Shown one piece after another: positions 22,008-34,195 of a DNA stretch of 64,000 bases; positions within the stretch are counted from its first letter, which is position 1; every line of letters begins with the position of its first letter. This stretch comes from Gentiana macrophylla. Lineage: Eukaryota > Streptophyta > Magnoliopsida > Gentianales > Gentianaceae. The translations under genes and the position numbers were made by a program. Below the pieces are notes generated by a model. The model ran no database searches and was not told where the DNA came from. It saw only the letters and a list, made by a program, of their open reading frames with translations. The stretch lies in the NCBI GenBank assembly GCA_026214975.1, contig JAOBSW010000771.1:1-64000 (forward strand). The letters are read 5' to 3'.

Positions 22008-22837
22008 TGATTGAGGTCAAGTTAAATTATTAACTCGATTCCTAAATAACCACTAGCAAGTGAACTAGGTTCAATCGCAGTATAGCTAGATAGAGTCGAG
22101 GTCGATCCCACAGAGAATCAATTTGTGGATCCTAACTTAAATAGCCAACCCATTTATTTCTTTTGACAAAGACGGTCTATGACCAACATAGAATACGAGA
22201 AAAGAAAGGCACACTCAAACATATAAACAAATAACATATAAACAAATAACGTAATCAACTGCCCAATTATAACCGTAATCATTTGGATCTAGACAACTTA
22301 TATAACAGCAAGACTCAACAACAATTAATCCGTTCATATCTATTTATATTGGCTACGGAGTCATCCCTAAAACTTGATGTAGCACCGGTAGGTCACTATA
22401 TCAACGTGGTATTATTACGTGACTTCGCCTTTTGGTGCCTCCATCTCATATAACTCACACGCTACGACTCTAAGGATGCCGATATTAACCGTACACCTCG
22501 TCCGGGCAACATTCCTTTGGTTAGGCGTACTTCCTAGACGATCACTCAAGCTCTCGTCCAACTAACAATTACCAAATTATAGTCTCATGCTAGTTTACGA
22601 TCGTATAACAAGGTGCGCGCAATCACAATATAAACCTACCTAGATAACGAGCGAACGCGTCTGAAGATCAATTCCTAAGCCTACCTAAGAGTTTTATATC
22701 GGTATTTCCTTTTACACGCGTTTTAATTAAATTAAGCGAGTGACGTAGCCATAGCCATACCTACCGAGATAACAGATTCAATTAAGCTAACCTAATCATA
22801 AAGACGTGGTGATTAAAGGATGAAACGGATTTTGTGG

Positions 22838-22899
22838 CTCTCGGTCGACCGAATAGGTGCTCTCGGTCGACCGAGTGACACCTCTCGGTCACCCGAGAG
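22838..22899. repeat. Family A dyads in R/U5, left LTR
   Basis: TCGGTCGACCGA units at 22838-22852 and 22862-22875 plus an imperfect CTCGGTCACCCGAG at 22882-22899, some 410-470 bp downstream of the TATA box. The right LTR has the same set at 29342-29402. Confidence 0.85.
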
Positions 22900-23305
22900 T
22901 CTACTCCTCCAGGTTTACATCCCCGAACATATTTCTCAGCATTTCATATACGAATCGGATTATACAGCGAATCATCAGGACATCATATAAACTAATCTAA
23001 ACACACGTAAATTAAACACACAGATTCATCCATAAATATTAGGTAGAGGACGTAGGGTATGGGATCCTCATAGACAAGGTACCACCACCGCCCTAACGCC
23101 ATATCCTAGATCTACATCATCTAGATATGCATAACTACTCAAACAATCAAAGCATAATTGGGAAATTGATTACTTAAAAGAAAACAAGATGAAGAACTAG
23201 GGCTTACATGTTTGCACCCTTAGCTCCTCAACAAGCCTTATTTGCTTATATGTTCTTATGAATGAATAGTGGTGAATGCATAATAAAAAATACAAAGGAC
23301 TTGTG

Positions 23306-23315
23306 TTTATATAGA
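23306..23315 (-). promoter_or_regulatory. TATA box, left LTR of A1
   Basis: CTATATAAAC on the minus strand. The dyads at 23412-23448 lie about 100 bp upstream. Confidence 0.6.
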
Positions 23316-23411
23316 GCCTCAGCCGTCATAGAGAACCGACTTAAAATGCCGACACTCTGAACCCTAACCGACTCAAATAATGTGCCGAACTTCTTCTGGA
23401 TTATAGGCCCA

Positions 23412-23448
23412 CTCGGTCGACCGAATGCACAGGCTCGGTTGACCGAGC
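23412..23448. repeat. Family A dyads in U3, left LTR
   Basis: CTCGGTCGACCGAA (23412-23425) and GCTCGGTTGACCGAGC (23433-23448). The right LTR equivalents are at 29913-29950. Confidence 0.85.
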
Positions 23449-23753
23449 CTTACACGCTCCTGGGCTTTCTTCCTCTTTTATCTTGGGCTTTCTGAACTTG
23501 TCTGCGATCCATTAAAGCTTCTCCGAAGTCCATCCTTGTGCTCCACAATGGGTTACTACAAATATCACATGAAATACCGTCTGTAATACCAAATAATATA
23601 ATAAAACCTCTTAATACATAATAATGAATCGTAACTCTCGGCATATGCAAATCAAGCGTATTACGACTTATTATTCCTCTATTGTAGCTCCTTTAAACTA
23701 GAATCGGGGATAAAGGTCATAGAATAACGGGCACAAAATGACCGTTATCAACT

Positions 23754-23766
23754 ACCCCCCACTTAG
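23754..23766 (-). other. Polypurine tract of A1
   Basis: Minus strand CTAAGTGGGGGG directly before the LTR start. A second copy of this type, TTTAAGTGGGGGGTA, lies inside at 24697-24709. Confidence 0.75.
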
Positions 23767-25143
23767 CCTTTGATCGTCCCGATCAAAATATCAATAAGTT
23801 ATTCCCCATAAACTACTTTCCAGTGGTCATCGTATACCGACACAAGAAACTCGAATCAACTTATATCCTCTTTGCTCATCAGATATCCATTATCCACTAT
23901 TCATCATGAATCGATGTGTTGTGTGCATGTGCATTGAGTTTTAAACATTCGTAGCAAGATTAGAGCTTATGCAAACTTGGTAGTCTTAACCTACCAACTT
24001 CAGTATTCCCACTTCTTAAGCCTTTTAATTTTTGAAGCACTAGAATAATAAGCAAGAGCGTATCTATAGGGTTTTTGGACTTGGAGACCGAGTACTACTC
24101 AAAGCCTCTTAAAGAGCTGAATATTCTTTTCATATCTTCATATTTTTCAGATACTATCAATCTCAAGAAGGAAAACTTTTTAGAGCATCCCTCTATCTTA
24201 GATCAAATATTAGCATCGAATATTACCACAAGCGCGAGGCTACTTTGGTAACTTACTACAAGCCCAGTGTTTTAACATTGTCAAACACAGGTACGTCTCA
24301 AGCTTATTACTCAGCTTTTGTGGCTAGAGTCTTTAAGAACACATCAGACGATAAATTTGACATTAGGTAAGCATAATCAATTATCTATGCAATGTACACA
24401 TTATAATTTTACCTTTTATAATAAGCGTAGTACAACTCGATTCAATTATTGAATAAGTGAATAATAAAGAACTACTTGCAACGGACAATATGAATATCAT
24501 TAAGTTTACTAATCAAGAAATCGCAGAAGTATAAAGTGATCACGTACTCATGAAATATGGGTTATTTCTTATTAGATATAATTATCAGGGACTCACAAAA
24601 GTAAATGTGATTCTAAGTTCAAAAGTTTTAATTTTTTTTACTCATTTTATTTATTATTTGATATATGGAATTACTCATTTGAGCTAAGTGACTTGTACCC
24701 CCCACTTAAACCATGCATTGTCCCCAATGTATAAAAACCGAAATAACAAGCTCAGAAAAGGAACTTAGCCCTGGATAAGCGTGGAAGTTAAATAAGTCTT
24801 GGAAATTCAGCAAAGTTCAACAGGCACAGGCATTGGCCGCTTGCACAAAAGTAATCACTGCAACACATATCTTAAACAAAACTTGAAACTCGTTACAGGA
24901 TTAGTCCAAACAGTAATAATCTCAAAAAAGGGACCGTAAAAGGGATAACAATTTCCTTAAACATTTTTAAGTCCATAAATTAATGATTACATTTCAATAC
25001 ATTTCAGCACGTCCAAAACATTACATGAGTTCGAATTTAGGAAACAGAGATATTTGCTCTATATAACACGACATACTAGTAGAATTGAGTCAAAATAAAA
25101 AACTTGTTAATTAAAGGAAATGCAAACACTCAAATTAAAATAC
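23767..25143 (-). other. 3' non-coding region of A1
   Basis: No gene seen. Holds a block at about 24048-24105 (GCGTATCTATAGGG... GGAGACCGAGTACTACTC) nearly unchanged in A2 (30560-30605) and D (60427-60470), and the second polypurine-like tract at 24697-24709. Confidence 0.6.
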
Positions 25144-26048
25144 TTAATCCCATCCTGGATTGAATGGTGCTAGTTGCAAATTGTTCGGGCCGGCTTCGTC
25201 AGCATCATCCTCGGGCTCCCCTTCTTGTTCTTGATCGTGACCGTGAATGACAGGCGGTGGGACAGAACTTAAAGATAGAATAGGCATTGGTCCCACATAG
25301 GAATCTCCGCCTAACACTGGGCACTCGGCTCCTTCACAGAATGTAGTGATCAGTGACCCAAAAGGTAAAGTGTGCCGAGGCTTGAGAGCATCGTCTGTCA
25401 TTTCCTTACGTATCAACGCCCCCACATTCACGGGCCATCCCATGTACAACCAATAAAGCAAAGTGGCATGGGTATAGTAGACCGTAGATACATGCTTAGA
25501 TGGAAAGATATTAGAACGGATAAGCCGATTAAGGCATTTATCCTCCCATCTCCTAAAGTCTGTTTCCGCAAATGTGCGGGCAATCTCCCCTATAGCCCAC
25601 TCTATTCCCAGATAGGCACCAACTTCCTCCAACCAAGCATCGGACCCGTCAAATGTCGCCATATACTCCGGCCCGTCCTCCGAGACATCCACCCCAAAAT
25701 AAGCATTAATCGTACCGGAGAAATTACAATTGGCGCCACGAATATGTACGATATTGGTGTCGGGTGTATGCAGCGTAAATAAGCATAAAATTCTCTTACC
25801 CAATTAGCGTTGACTCGGCCTGGGGGTGCTACGACATCACGCCATTGATAGCGTTCCACCAATTCTAAAAGCTAGTCTCCACAATTCCCCAAATCCAATC
25901 CTCGAGCTCGATGGACGGGGGCATTAACAAAATGATTAACAAATGAAGAATATACCTCCCGACTCGCGAATTGTGGTACCCCGTTGATCAATGGGATGTT
26001 GCCTTCAACAGCCACAAACTGAGCGGCTCTGCGTCTTCTGGGTGGCAT
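25144..26048 (-). pseudogene. 3' ORF of A1: 'putative plant transposon protein' (Transposase_32-like)
   Basis: Starts at ATG 26048 with a basic N-terminus (PPRRRRAA). The core has WVREFYAYL, then HIRGANCNFSGTINAYFG and WLYMGWPVNVGALIRKEM, matching the plant 'putative transposon protein' domain also present in element B at 36281-37750. The C-terminus is acidic (EGEPEDDADEAG). An in-frame TAG near 25868 and a one-base shift near 25775 interrupt it. It sits where some Athila elements carry an env-like ORF. The function is unknown; nothing here shows a fusion protein or signal peptide. Confidence 0.65.
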
Positions 26049-26093
26049 CCTGACAGATAAACAGCGCAGCAGCAGACGGAGGGGGCAGCCCGG

Positions 26094-26133
26094 CTCTTGG
26101 TCGACCGAGAGCAGTCACTCGGTTGACCGAGTG
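26094..26133. repeat. Family A dyads in the leader of the 3' ORF
   Basis: CTTGGTCGACCGAG within 26094-26111 and CACTCGGTTGACCGAGTG at 26116-26133, 45-85 nt upstream of the 3' ORF start. Same motif as in the LTRs. Confidence 0.85.
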
Positions 26134-26355
26134 TGGGGATTTTGACGACAGAACACGGCTGCTCAGATGCTTCCGTGGATCGAATCGATCGATCAGAATA
26201 AATTTCGATAGGCTTTTCAAGGTGAGTGAAAATGGTGAAATGAATGAAGATTTTTAGAACATTTCCATTTGATTTCTACAGGGGTTTGGAGAAAAAGAGA
26301 GATGGAAGAATTTGATGGAGAAAGGGATGAGGAAAATGAAAGAGAGGGTGAGTGG

Positions 26356-26363
26356 TTTAAATA
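26356..26363 (-). promoter_or_regulatory. Candidate internal TATA box before the A1 3' ORF
   Basis: TATTTAAA on the minus strand, about 310 nt upstream of the ATG at 26048, followed by a pyrimidine-rich stretch. Confidence 0.35.
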
Positions 26364-27480
26364 GAAAAATGGAAGTTGAGAAGTGGAATGTGATTGGTGG
26401 ATAAAAGTTGTTGGGGATTGATGAGGTGGAAAGGTGGAATTTGAAAACTTGAATTGGAAGAATAAAGAAATTGGGAAGAGAAAAAGGTGAATGGTTGGGA
26501 AGAGGGAAAGGTGAATGGGGATATGTAGAAATTAATGGTGTTGACCATTTTAATTATTTTGACACACCGTAAATTAACTACAACATATAACCATGCCAAA
26601 ATTTATTATTTCACTCTTGCAATTCCTACCCGCAAATTTTTTGCTCTAACCAATAAATCGTCCCCAAGCACGAAGCAACCTCATTCTTATCATGAATAAA
26701 TCAAACAACTGGTCTAAGCATTCGTAAAATAACGCATTACCGTTTCCTTAATCAACAATTTTTACAAAGATTCAATTACTACACTTCACTTCACATAAAA
26801 ACGATTCGAATAAAAAAATTATTTTGCACATCCTCAACTCAACAGTCGTCGGAACACGGCAAAATAGAAAAAAAAACTCCTCATCGTTTCATGCTACTTT
26901 TATTTAAAATAAAAATAGAGATAAAAATAACGAAGGATAGAAATAGTTCTCTGATTTAAGTCGGTAGCTCGACTTTCCAAAAAGTCATCATTGCTTCACT
27001 TAATCGCTCTTGGCTTGCCAGGTTTTCACCGGTTAGCCTTTACCGAAAATGTCTTCTTGGCCTTTTCCACGAGTGCCTTTCCGCGAGGTGTGAATCAACG
27101 AAAAGACAATGAATCGCCCATCCAAGCAAGCTCCAATTTTCGTAATATTTTTGAGAACTAGATGAGCTCTCTTTAGTTCGAACTCTACGAGTTCGTTTCT
27201 TTGTCCGCTTCCTTCTATTCTTGGAGTGCGGAGAAAGCGGGCCTTCAGGATTATGATTTTCTAGAGGCAGCGGGGCTTGATGCCTTTCTCACGACTTGAG
27301 GCGTAAGGGTTTCATCTCTTCCTTCAGTATTGTCATCAACACTTTTCCTAGGCTCGGAGTAACATCGGTTTTGAACTACCAACTCCTATAACATTCACGC
27401 TCACGGAGTAGGGAAATGAATTCCTTGTCCCATAGGTCTCGGAACCTCTAGCATCGAAAAATGTGATCTCACGCACCTGG

Positions 27481-28167
27481 TCATACAATTAGGGCTCTAG
27501 AAGTGTTGATAAAGGCTCTCCCTAAAATGATCGGGCAGTGAGGTTGCTCATCTATATCCATAACAACTATATCTATCTTAAACCTGAGCTGTCCTATGCC
27601 AATGATCATATTATACATATTCCCAGACATGAGTGTTCTGGTCCCATCCGCAAATCTAACTTGCAACGGAGTATTCGTGGGAGTAAGGATCAGATTTCTA
27701 TCACAAAGACTTTTCGGAAAAATGTTCAGACTCGAGCCAGAATCTATCAAAGCCAACCCTAGGTATGCTCCTTCTAAGGTAACCTCAACCATAAATGCTC
27801 CTGGGTCATCTAGTTTCGGCATCAACCGAGCTTCATTCTCAATATGCGCTGCATCTCTAGGACCGATGACTATAGGGCGATTTATGTTTACGCTATCCTC
27901 AGAATCAGATTCTATATCTGACATATGATGCATGTAGTCATATCTTGAGTCTAAATCTGAAGAAATCTCTTCAGGGTTTAACTTGGATATACCTCTGTAT
28001 ATGTAAGCATCTTTAGACTCTTTTGACCTCTTGGCTTCGTGAATTCTTGCCTTCATCTTTGCTATTCTTTCCTTGAGTTTAGGTGTCAATGGCTTTCTAG
28101 GTGTGGTTTTGGTTCTCAACACCATGGCTTCTTCTCCTTGAACCTCAGAAGACTGATGTGATGACAT
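27481..28167 (-). CDS. Protease ORF of A1
   Basis: An intact 228-codon ORF. The first ~110 residues are basic then acidic (KLKERIAKMKARIHEAKRSK, later SDLDSRYDYMHHMSDIESD). Residues ~125-228 form an aspartic protease-like domain: AFMVEVTLEGAYLGLALIDS with the D-S-G active site, ADGTRTLMSGNMYNM and CPIILGRAFINTSRALI. It begins 312 nt after the primer site, where gag should be, and ends without joining an RT. An open PR-only ORF in an otherwise gutted element is unusual; it may be maintained by chance or the element may be young. Confidence is good for the domain. Confidence 0.7.
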   Translation of the reverse strand: MSSHQSSEVQGEEAMVLRTKTTPRKPLTPKLKERIAKMKARIHEAKRSKESKDAYIYRGISKLNPEEISSDLDSRYDYMHHMSDIESDSEDSVNINRPIVIGPRDAAHIENEARLMPKLDDPGAFMVEVTLEGAYLGLALIDSGSSLNIFPKSLCDRNLILTPTNTPLQVRFADGTRTLMSGNMYNMIIGIGQLRFKIDIVVMDIDEQPHCPIILGRAFINTSRALIV

Positions 28168-28479
28168 TTTGCTGAACAGTTCGCTTTAGTGATTCCTCTC
28201 GATTCTTGCATCATATGAAAAACAACAAGCGGTTATTGAACTAACAGCAAAGATGATTACTCATACCTGCCGCTAGGCTTATAACCTACTAATGAATCAC
28301 AGGGGAAAACAACTATCAGATAAAACATTTAAAGGGCTCGGTCGACCGAGTACCATAGTTCGGTCGACCGAATATACAGAATTTATTTATTTATTTATTT
28401 AAATTTTTTTTTACTCACTGTAACAGAAAATAGAAAGACGAAATAATTAAGTTGATCATTTAAGCAGTTGGACCATTGA
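28168..28479 (-). other. Leader of A1 with dyads
   Basis: 5' leader between primer site and ORF. Contains CTCGGTCGACCGAG (28337-28350) and TTCGGTCGACCGAA (28359-28372), both perfect palindromes, 110-160 nt after the primer site. Confidence 0.75.
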
Positions 28480-28498
28480 TTCCCCGGCAACGGCGCCA
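28480..28498 (-). other. Primer-binding site of A1
   Basis: Minus strand TGGCGCCGTTGCCGGGGAA, an exact Athila-type site six bases inside the LTR end. Confidence 0.9.
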
Positions 28499-28504
28499 AA
28501 AACT

Positions 28505-30252
28505 TGATTGAGGTCAAGTTAAATTATTAACTCGATTCCTAAATAACCACTAGCAAGTGAACTAGGTTCAATCGCAAAGATAGCTAGATAGAGTCGAGGT
28601 CGATCCCACAGAGAATCAATTTGTGGATCCTAACTTAAATAGACAACCCATTTATTTCGTTTGACAAAGACGGTTACATGACCAACATAGAATACGAGAA
28701 AAGAAAGGCACACTCAAACATATAAACAAATAACATATAAACAAATAACGTAATCAAGCGCCCAATTATAACCGTAATCATTTGGATCTAGACAACTTAT
28801 ATAACAAACAAGACTCAACAACTATTAATCCGTTCATATCTATTTATATTGGCTACGGAGTCATCCCTAAAACTTGATGTAGCACCGGTAGTCACTATAT
28901 CAACTGTGGTATTGTTACGTGACTTCGCCTTTTGGTGCCTCCATCTCATATAACTCACACGCTTACGACTCTAAGGATGCCGATATTAACCATACACCTC
29001 GTCCGGGCAACATTCCTTTGGTTAGGCGTACTTCCTAGACGATTACTCAAGCTCTCGTCCAACTAACAATTACCAAATTATAGTCTCATGCTAGTTTACG
29101 ATCTACGTATAACAAGGTGCGCGCAATCCCCTAATATAAACCTACCTAGATAACGCTGAACGTCCGAAGATCAATTCCTAAGCCTACCTAAGAGTTTTAT
29201 ATCGGTATTTCCTTTTTACACGTTTTAATTAAATTAAGCGAGTGACGTAGCCATAGCCATACCTACTGAGATAACAGATTCAATTAAGCTAACCTAATCA
29301 TAAAGACGTGACTGATTAACGGATGAAACGGATTTGACAGCTCTCGGTCGACCGAATAGGTGCTCTCGGTTGACCGAGTGACACCTCTCGGTCACCCGAG
29401 AGTCTACTCCTCCAGGTTTACATCCCCGAACATATTTCTCAGCGTTTCATATACGAATCGGATTATACAGCGAATCATCAGGACATCATATAAACTAATC
29501 TAAACACACGTAAATTAAACACACAGATTCATCCGTAAATATTAGGTAGAGGACGTAGGGTATGGGATCCTCATCGACAAGGTACCACCACCGCCCTAAC
29601 GCCATATCCTAGATCTACATCATCTAGATATGCATAACTACTCAGACAATCAAAGCATAATTGGGAAATTGATTACTTAAAAGAAAACAAGATGAAGAAC
29701 TAGGGCTTACATGTTTGCACCCTTAGCTCCTCCACAAGCCTTATTTGCTTATATGTTCTTATGATGAATAGTGGTGAATGCATAATAAAAAATACAAAGG
29801 ACTTGTGTTTATATAGAGCCTCAGCCGTCATAGAGAACCGACTTAAAATGCCGACACTCTGAACCCTAACCGACTCAAATAATGTGCCGAACTTCTTTCG
29901 GATTATAGGCCCACTCGGTCGACCGATGCATGCAGCTCGGTCGACCGAGCCTTACACACTCCTGGGCTTTCTTCCTCTTTTATCTTGGGCTTTCTGAACT
30001 TGTCTACGATCCATTAAAGCTTCTCCGAAGTGCATCCTTGAGCTCCACAATGGGTTACTACAAATATCACATGAAATACCGTCTGTAATACCAAATAATA
30101 TAATAAAACCTCTTAATACATAATAATGAATCGTAACTCTCAGCATATGCAAATCAAGCGTATTACGACTTATTATTCCTCTATTGTAGCTCCTTTAAAC
30201 TAGAATCGGGGATAAAGGTCATAGAATAACGGGCACAAAATGACCGTTATCA
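28505..30252 (-). repeat. Right LTR of A1 (shared with A2)
   Basis: Near-identical to 22008-23750. The few differences fall at CTG/CAG sites. Directly right of it a polypurine tract (30263-30275) starts the A2 internal region, so it is also the 3' LTR of A2. Confidence 0.88.
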
Positions 30253-33170
30253 GTCATCAACTACCCTCCACTTAGACTTTGATCGTCCCGAACAAAGCAT
30301 TAATAAGTCATTCCCCAAGACAACATTTTCTATGGTCAAATCATACTTACACAAGAAACTCAAGTCAACTCATACTAGTCATGCTCATAAGATATCCATT
30401 ATTCACTACTTACTATGAATCGCAGTGATGTGTGTATGTGCATTTAGTTTTATATATTCGTGGCAAGAGTAGAGTTTATGCTAACTTCGCAATCTCAACC
30501 TACCAACCTCAGCATTCATACTTCTTATGCCTCGCAATGGTTAGAGCACTAGAGCATTAAGCAAGAGCGTATCTATAGGGATTTTGGACTTGGAGACCGA
30601 GTACTACTCAAAGCCTCTTAAAAGTTGAATTTCTTCAATTCTTCATATTTTTCAAATACTATCAATCTCAAGGAAGAAAACTTTTAGAGTATCCCCTATC
30701 TTAGATCATGTATAGCATCGAATATTACCACAAGCGCGGGGCTACTTTGGTAATGTCACTACAAGCCCAGTGTCTAACATTTTGCTAAAACACAGGTACA
30801 TCTCAAGCTTATTACTCTGCTTTAATGGCTAAAAGATAAGAATGCATCGTGAGATAGATATTGATACTAAGTTCACATAACCAATCATCTATGCAATGTA
30901 CACATAATTTCTTGATTATTATGATTTGCGCGGTATACTCGATTCACAGATTGAGTAATTAAATAATAAATAACTACTTTAAAAGCGGGCATGAATATCC
31001 TTAAATTTACTTAACATAAGTATAAAATGATCACGTACTCATGAAACTTGGTTCCTTTCCTATCAATTCTTAGCTAGGAACTCACAATTCTAAGGGTACG
31101 AGATACATAATATGGTATTTATTCAATTTTTTCAATCATGTGCCGTTTCATTCAATTTTCAATTATAACAGAACATAGCTAAGTCTCCTACCCCCCACTT
31201 AAACATGACATTGTCCTCAATGACAAAAATAAATGAGAATTTAAGAAAAGACTTAGCTCCGAAACGGCTCTCAAGTAAAGGAACAATATCGGAGTAAGTG
31301 TCAAAGACGTTGTGGAGAAGCAAGTGAAAACACTGTATAATGAGACAAACTCCACGAAACCGTTAATAACACCATGTCTATGGAAGTTATAAAATAATGT
31401 GGCGATAATGAGGTATAAATACCTAAAAACAGCTTTTAAGCCACTTTATTTTATACAACCAATGACAAGAAACCAAAAGAAAAATACTAAATAGAAAGAA
31501 AAATAAACAAGCAACTAAAGATGGTGGTCTTCATCTACAACCTCCACCGCCTAAATATTCTTAAACCGGGTGGAGAAGACAAAGATCAAAAAGCATTACC
31601 CGGCGTGGGAAAACACGAGGTGACTCGATCGAAAAGGTATTCAATCCAGAAAAGAGAAACTTGGTAAGGTATAACAGATTGAATGCGACCTATTGGCTAA
31701 AGATAAAATCAAATACTTAACGCAGAACTTCTCGCTTGCATTGGATATCAACAACTTAGGGAGATGTAACTACTCCTCGAAATTACCAATAACCCAATGT
31801 ATCACGTAAAAGTCATAACCGTCATCAACAAGGTCGGATCGGTGTGATAGTTCAAAACAAAACTTATCATCTAGAAATGCCGGAATAGTCGGAAAAGTGT
31901 GAAATTTAAAACTTCCGGTAGAAAGACAAGTTGTACTTTGATCGAAACAAAAACCTTTAAAATCTCGTTAGGGTCAGAGCTACACTTACCCCAACTAGTA
32001 TCATGAAAATCAAAATGATAAAAGATAATCATTAAAGCTTAGCAATATTTCAAATTCCGCAACACATAGGTATTTTGTGAACAAAATGGAGGTTGAGAGT
32101 ATGATGGGTTTAGAAAAAGACACACATAAGGTTGGGAAGAAAAGATAAAGGGTGGACGCAGAAATTGTGTTTTTGGGATTGAGAATTGTTTAAAGGAATG
32201 GGATTGGGTGGGAGAGTGAAACGGATGGAAAGGAAGAGAGGCGATGAAAGAATGGTTAGAAATGTGAACTGTTGGGGCAGATTGGTGAGAGGATCGAAAA
32301 GTTTGAAGGTGAAAAAGTGTAAAGGGAAAGATAAGGATAATTGCAGAATGAATTGCACACTACTTTGGATTTTCACTTGGATCACCTAAAAGGTTTTAGA
32401 ATTTGACCAAGATTGTTCTTGTTCACACCAATCATTCTCTGTTACATTTTCAATAATTCTCAAGCTCTCTTAATGCTTCCATCTTAAGGTTGTTTGCTAA
32501 ATTTTCTTTTCTTTAGCAATTTTTCGACTCTCCTACGGAACTCTATTTCACGTGGCCTATATTGAGTAAAAAAGTTTTGCACATCCTTAGCCCAATGGCC
32601 ATCGGAACACGGAAAAGTAAAAAACCTCAACATATGTCACGTTACTTTTATTTGACTCAAAGAAAACAAAACCTAAAATCCTAAAAAGAAATCCTAAGGG
32701 TTTTAAAGAAGTAGTTCTGAGTTTAAAGTCCTCAGCTCGACGTTCCAAAAGTATCCTTGTCAGTTATCATTCTTGGATCGCCAGACTTTGACCCTTCGCG
32801 CACTATAAGAGGTGGGCTTGTTGCTTTTGCGGATTAATACCCTTCCCTTGGTTGTGAGACCTAGGAAACGACATTTATCCATACCATTTATCCAAAGCTC
32901 TTACCTCGGCTCTCGTTTTAGGAATTAGTGAATTCGGTTAAAATTACGGTTTTGGCCTTGACAATAAGAAACAATGAATCAAAGTACTCCGAATAAGGTC
33001 GGTTATGCCTACGCCGTCTTATTCGTTGGAACATATGTGACAGTTCAGGCCAATCCGTCAAGATTAAGCCCCGTTTAGCCCGAAGGCTTATCGGCTATGC
33101 TAAGTCTTGTTGAACTGCTGTAACGTACATCACACGTGGAGGGGAGTCGATTGAGCCGAAGCTCGGTTGA
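30253..33170 (-). mobile_element. A2: 3' part of a further family A copy
   Basis: Homologous to the A1 and D 3' regions: polypurine tract 30263-30275, conserved block 30560-30605, second polypurine-like tract at 31191-31203, a pyrimidine-rich (minus) stretch 32110-32390, and a GTCGAGCTGAGGAC element at 32728-32741. I see no intact protein; weak frames at 31500-32100 could be the decayed 3' ORF. It stops at 33170 where element B is inserted; the rest of A2 is beyond the window. Confidence 0.65.
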
Positions 33171-34154
33171 TGTCACGGATTTTTGCAATGAAAATAAACA
33201 AGTAATAAAATTTATAAATCCGGTTTTTCCTCAAGTATAAGGATCGTAGTATAGAGGTTGATACCGGGTCGATCTTACGGGGAACTGGCGATTGTTAACC
33301 CTAGTTTTTTTCTAATCAAATTATGTCACGAAAAACTAATCTAAACAGCGGATAAAACTAAACGAAACTGAAAACAAACTTAACTAAAACGTAAAGCTGG
33401 ACAGAAGATATGATCTAAAGCCAGGAAAGATACGGGTTGTGAACTATTTAAACTAAAACTAATATGAAATAAAAGTAACTAATCTCAACAATTCAAGTTT
33501 CACGGGATTAAATTCATGTTTTAATGAACAAACGAGCGATTGATCCACCTATCCTAACAAGTATCAATTCCTATCTCGATTATATTGCGTTTTCTAACCA
33601 AGTTGTGATTTCACCTTGTCTAAAACATGAACCCTAATTTCTTAGGTAATTCACCTATTAATCTATATCTTTCGATCTAAGATTAACGATTTTACTAATC
33701 AAAGGTGTAAACTTTAATCTAGCAATCTAACGTATTAACTCTCGTTATGATAGATTAAACAACTATTCCTTATCATGGTGATCTAAGGCTTATAGAGACT
33801 TTCATCAACATAAGACAATCATAACATGCAAATCTTTCGATACAATTGCAATTAAACAATATAAACATGCAATAAGGAAACAACTTTAGGTAAAACTCAC
33901 AATATAATCACAGAAACGGAATCAAAACGTGTAGGATGGCTTCACAATGCTCGTTTGATGAAGCTTAGCCTCTCAACATCCTCTGGAAACTTGAAATTGC
34001 AGGAAAAACTAACATAGAACTGCCTACTTTTAATCTAGAATTTGGAACATAAAAACTGGAATAAAAGAAGTAAAAACGCAGCCTAAAGCCGCCCCTAGGT
34101 TTAGGGTTTCGAATAATGAGTATATGGTCTCCTTAAGGTAGAGAAAACGCGTTG

Positions 34155-34163
34155 TATATATAG
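34155..34163 (-). promoter_or_regulatory. TATA box of the B LTR
   Basis: CTATATATA on the minus strand, downstream of the GGACG-NN-CGTCC cluster (34196-34440). Confidence 0.65.
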
Positions 34164-34195
34164 AAAACAAAGGCGGAGCTGCTAAGTCGGCCGAA

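Larger units (their letters stand above)
22008..23750 (-). repeat. Left LTR of A1 (shared with A0)
   Basis: Minus-strand start TGATAACGGTCATTTTG (right end), inner end ...CTCAATCA (left end) next to a primer site. TATA box near 23306-23315 (CTATATAAAC, minus). Contains five TCGGTCGACCGA-type dyads. Confidence 0.88.
26049..27480 (-). other. Leader and pol-remnant region of A1
   Basis: Upstream of the 3' ORF on the minus strand lie two family A dyads (26094-26133), a pyrimidine-rich leader (26200-26560) with a TATTTAAA box at 26356-26363, and a GTCGAGCTACCGAC stem-loop at 26960-26973. 27000-27480 has no frame I can assign; it may be a pol remnant. Confidence 0.45.
22008..30252 (-). mobile_element. 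A1: short Athila-like family A element
   Basis: LTRs at 22008-23750 and 28505-30252 (about 1.74 kb, near-identical) enclose 4.75 kb. Primer site at 28480-28498, polypurine tract at 23754-23766. The inside holds a protease ORF (27481-28167) and a decayed 3' ORF (25144-26048) but no gag core, RT, RNase H or integrase. It would depend on a complete relative. Both LTRs also continue into other copies (A0, A2), so this is a tandem chain. Confidence 0.8.

Noticed and set aside
22838..23448. Regular palindromic repeats as a CRISPR-like array
   Set aside because: Units are 12-14 bp, unevenly spaced, in plant LTRs, with no unique spacers of constant length.
26357..26599. A Pro/Ser/Phe-rich minus-strand frame, and the similar one at 32110-32385
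   Set aside because: Both are translations of pyrimidine-rich leader sequence without conserved protein features.
33150..33170. GCTCGGTTGA as a family A dyad next to element B
   Set aside because: Only one half-site is present.
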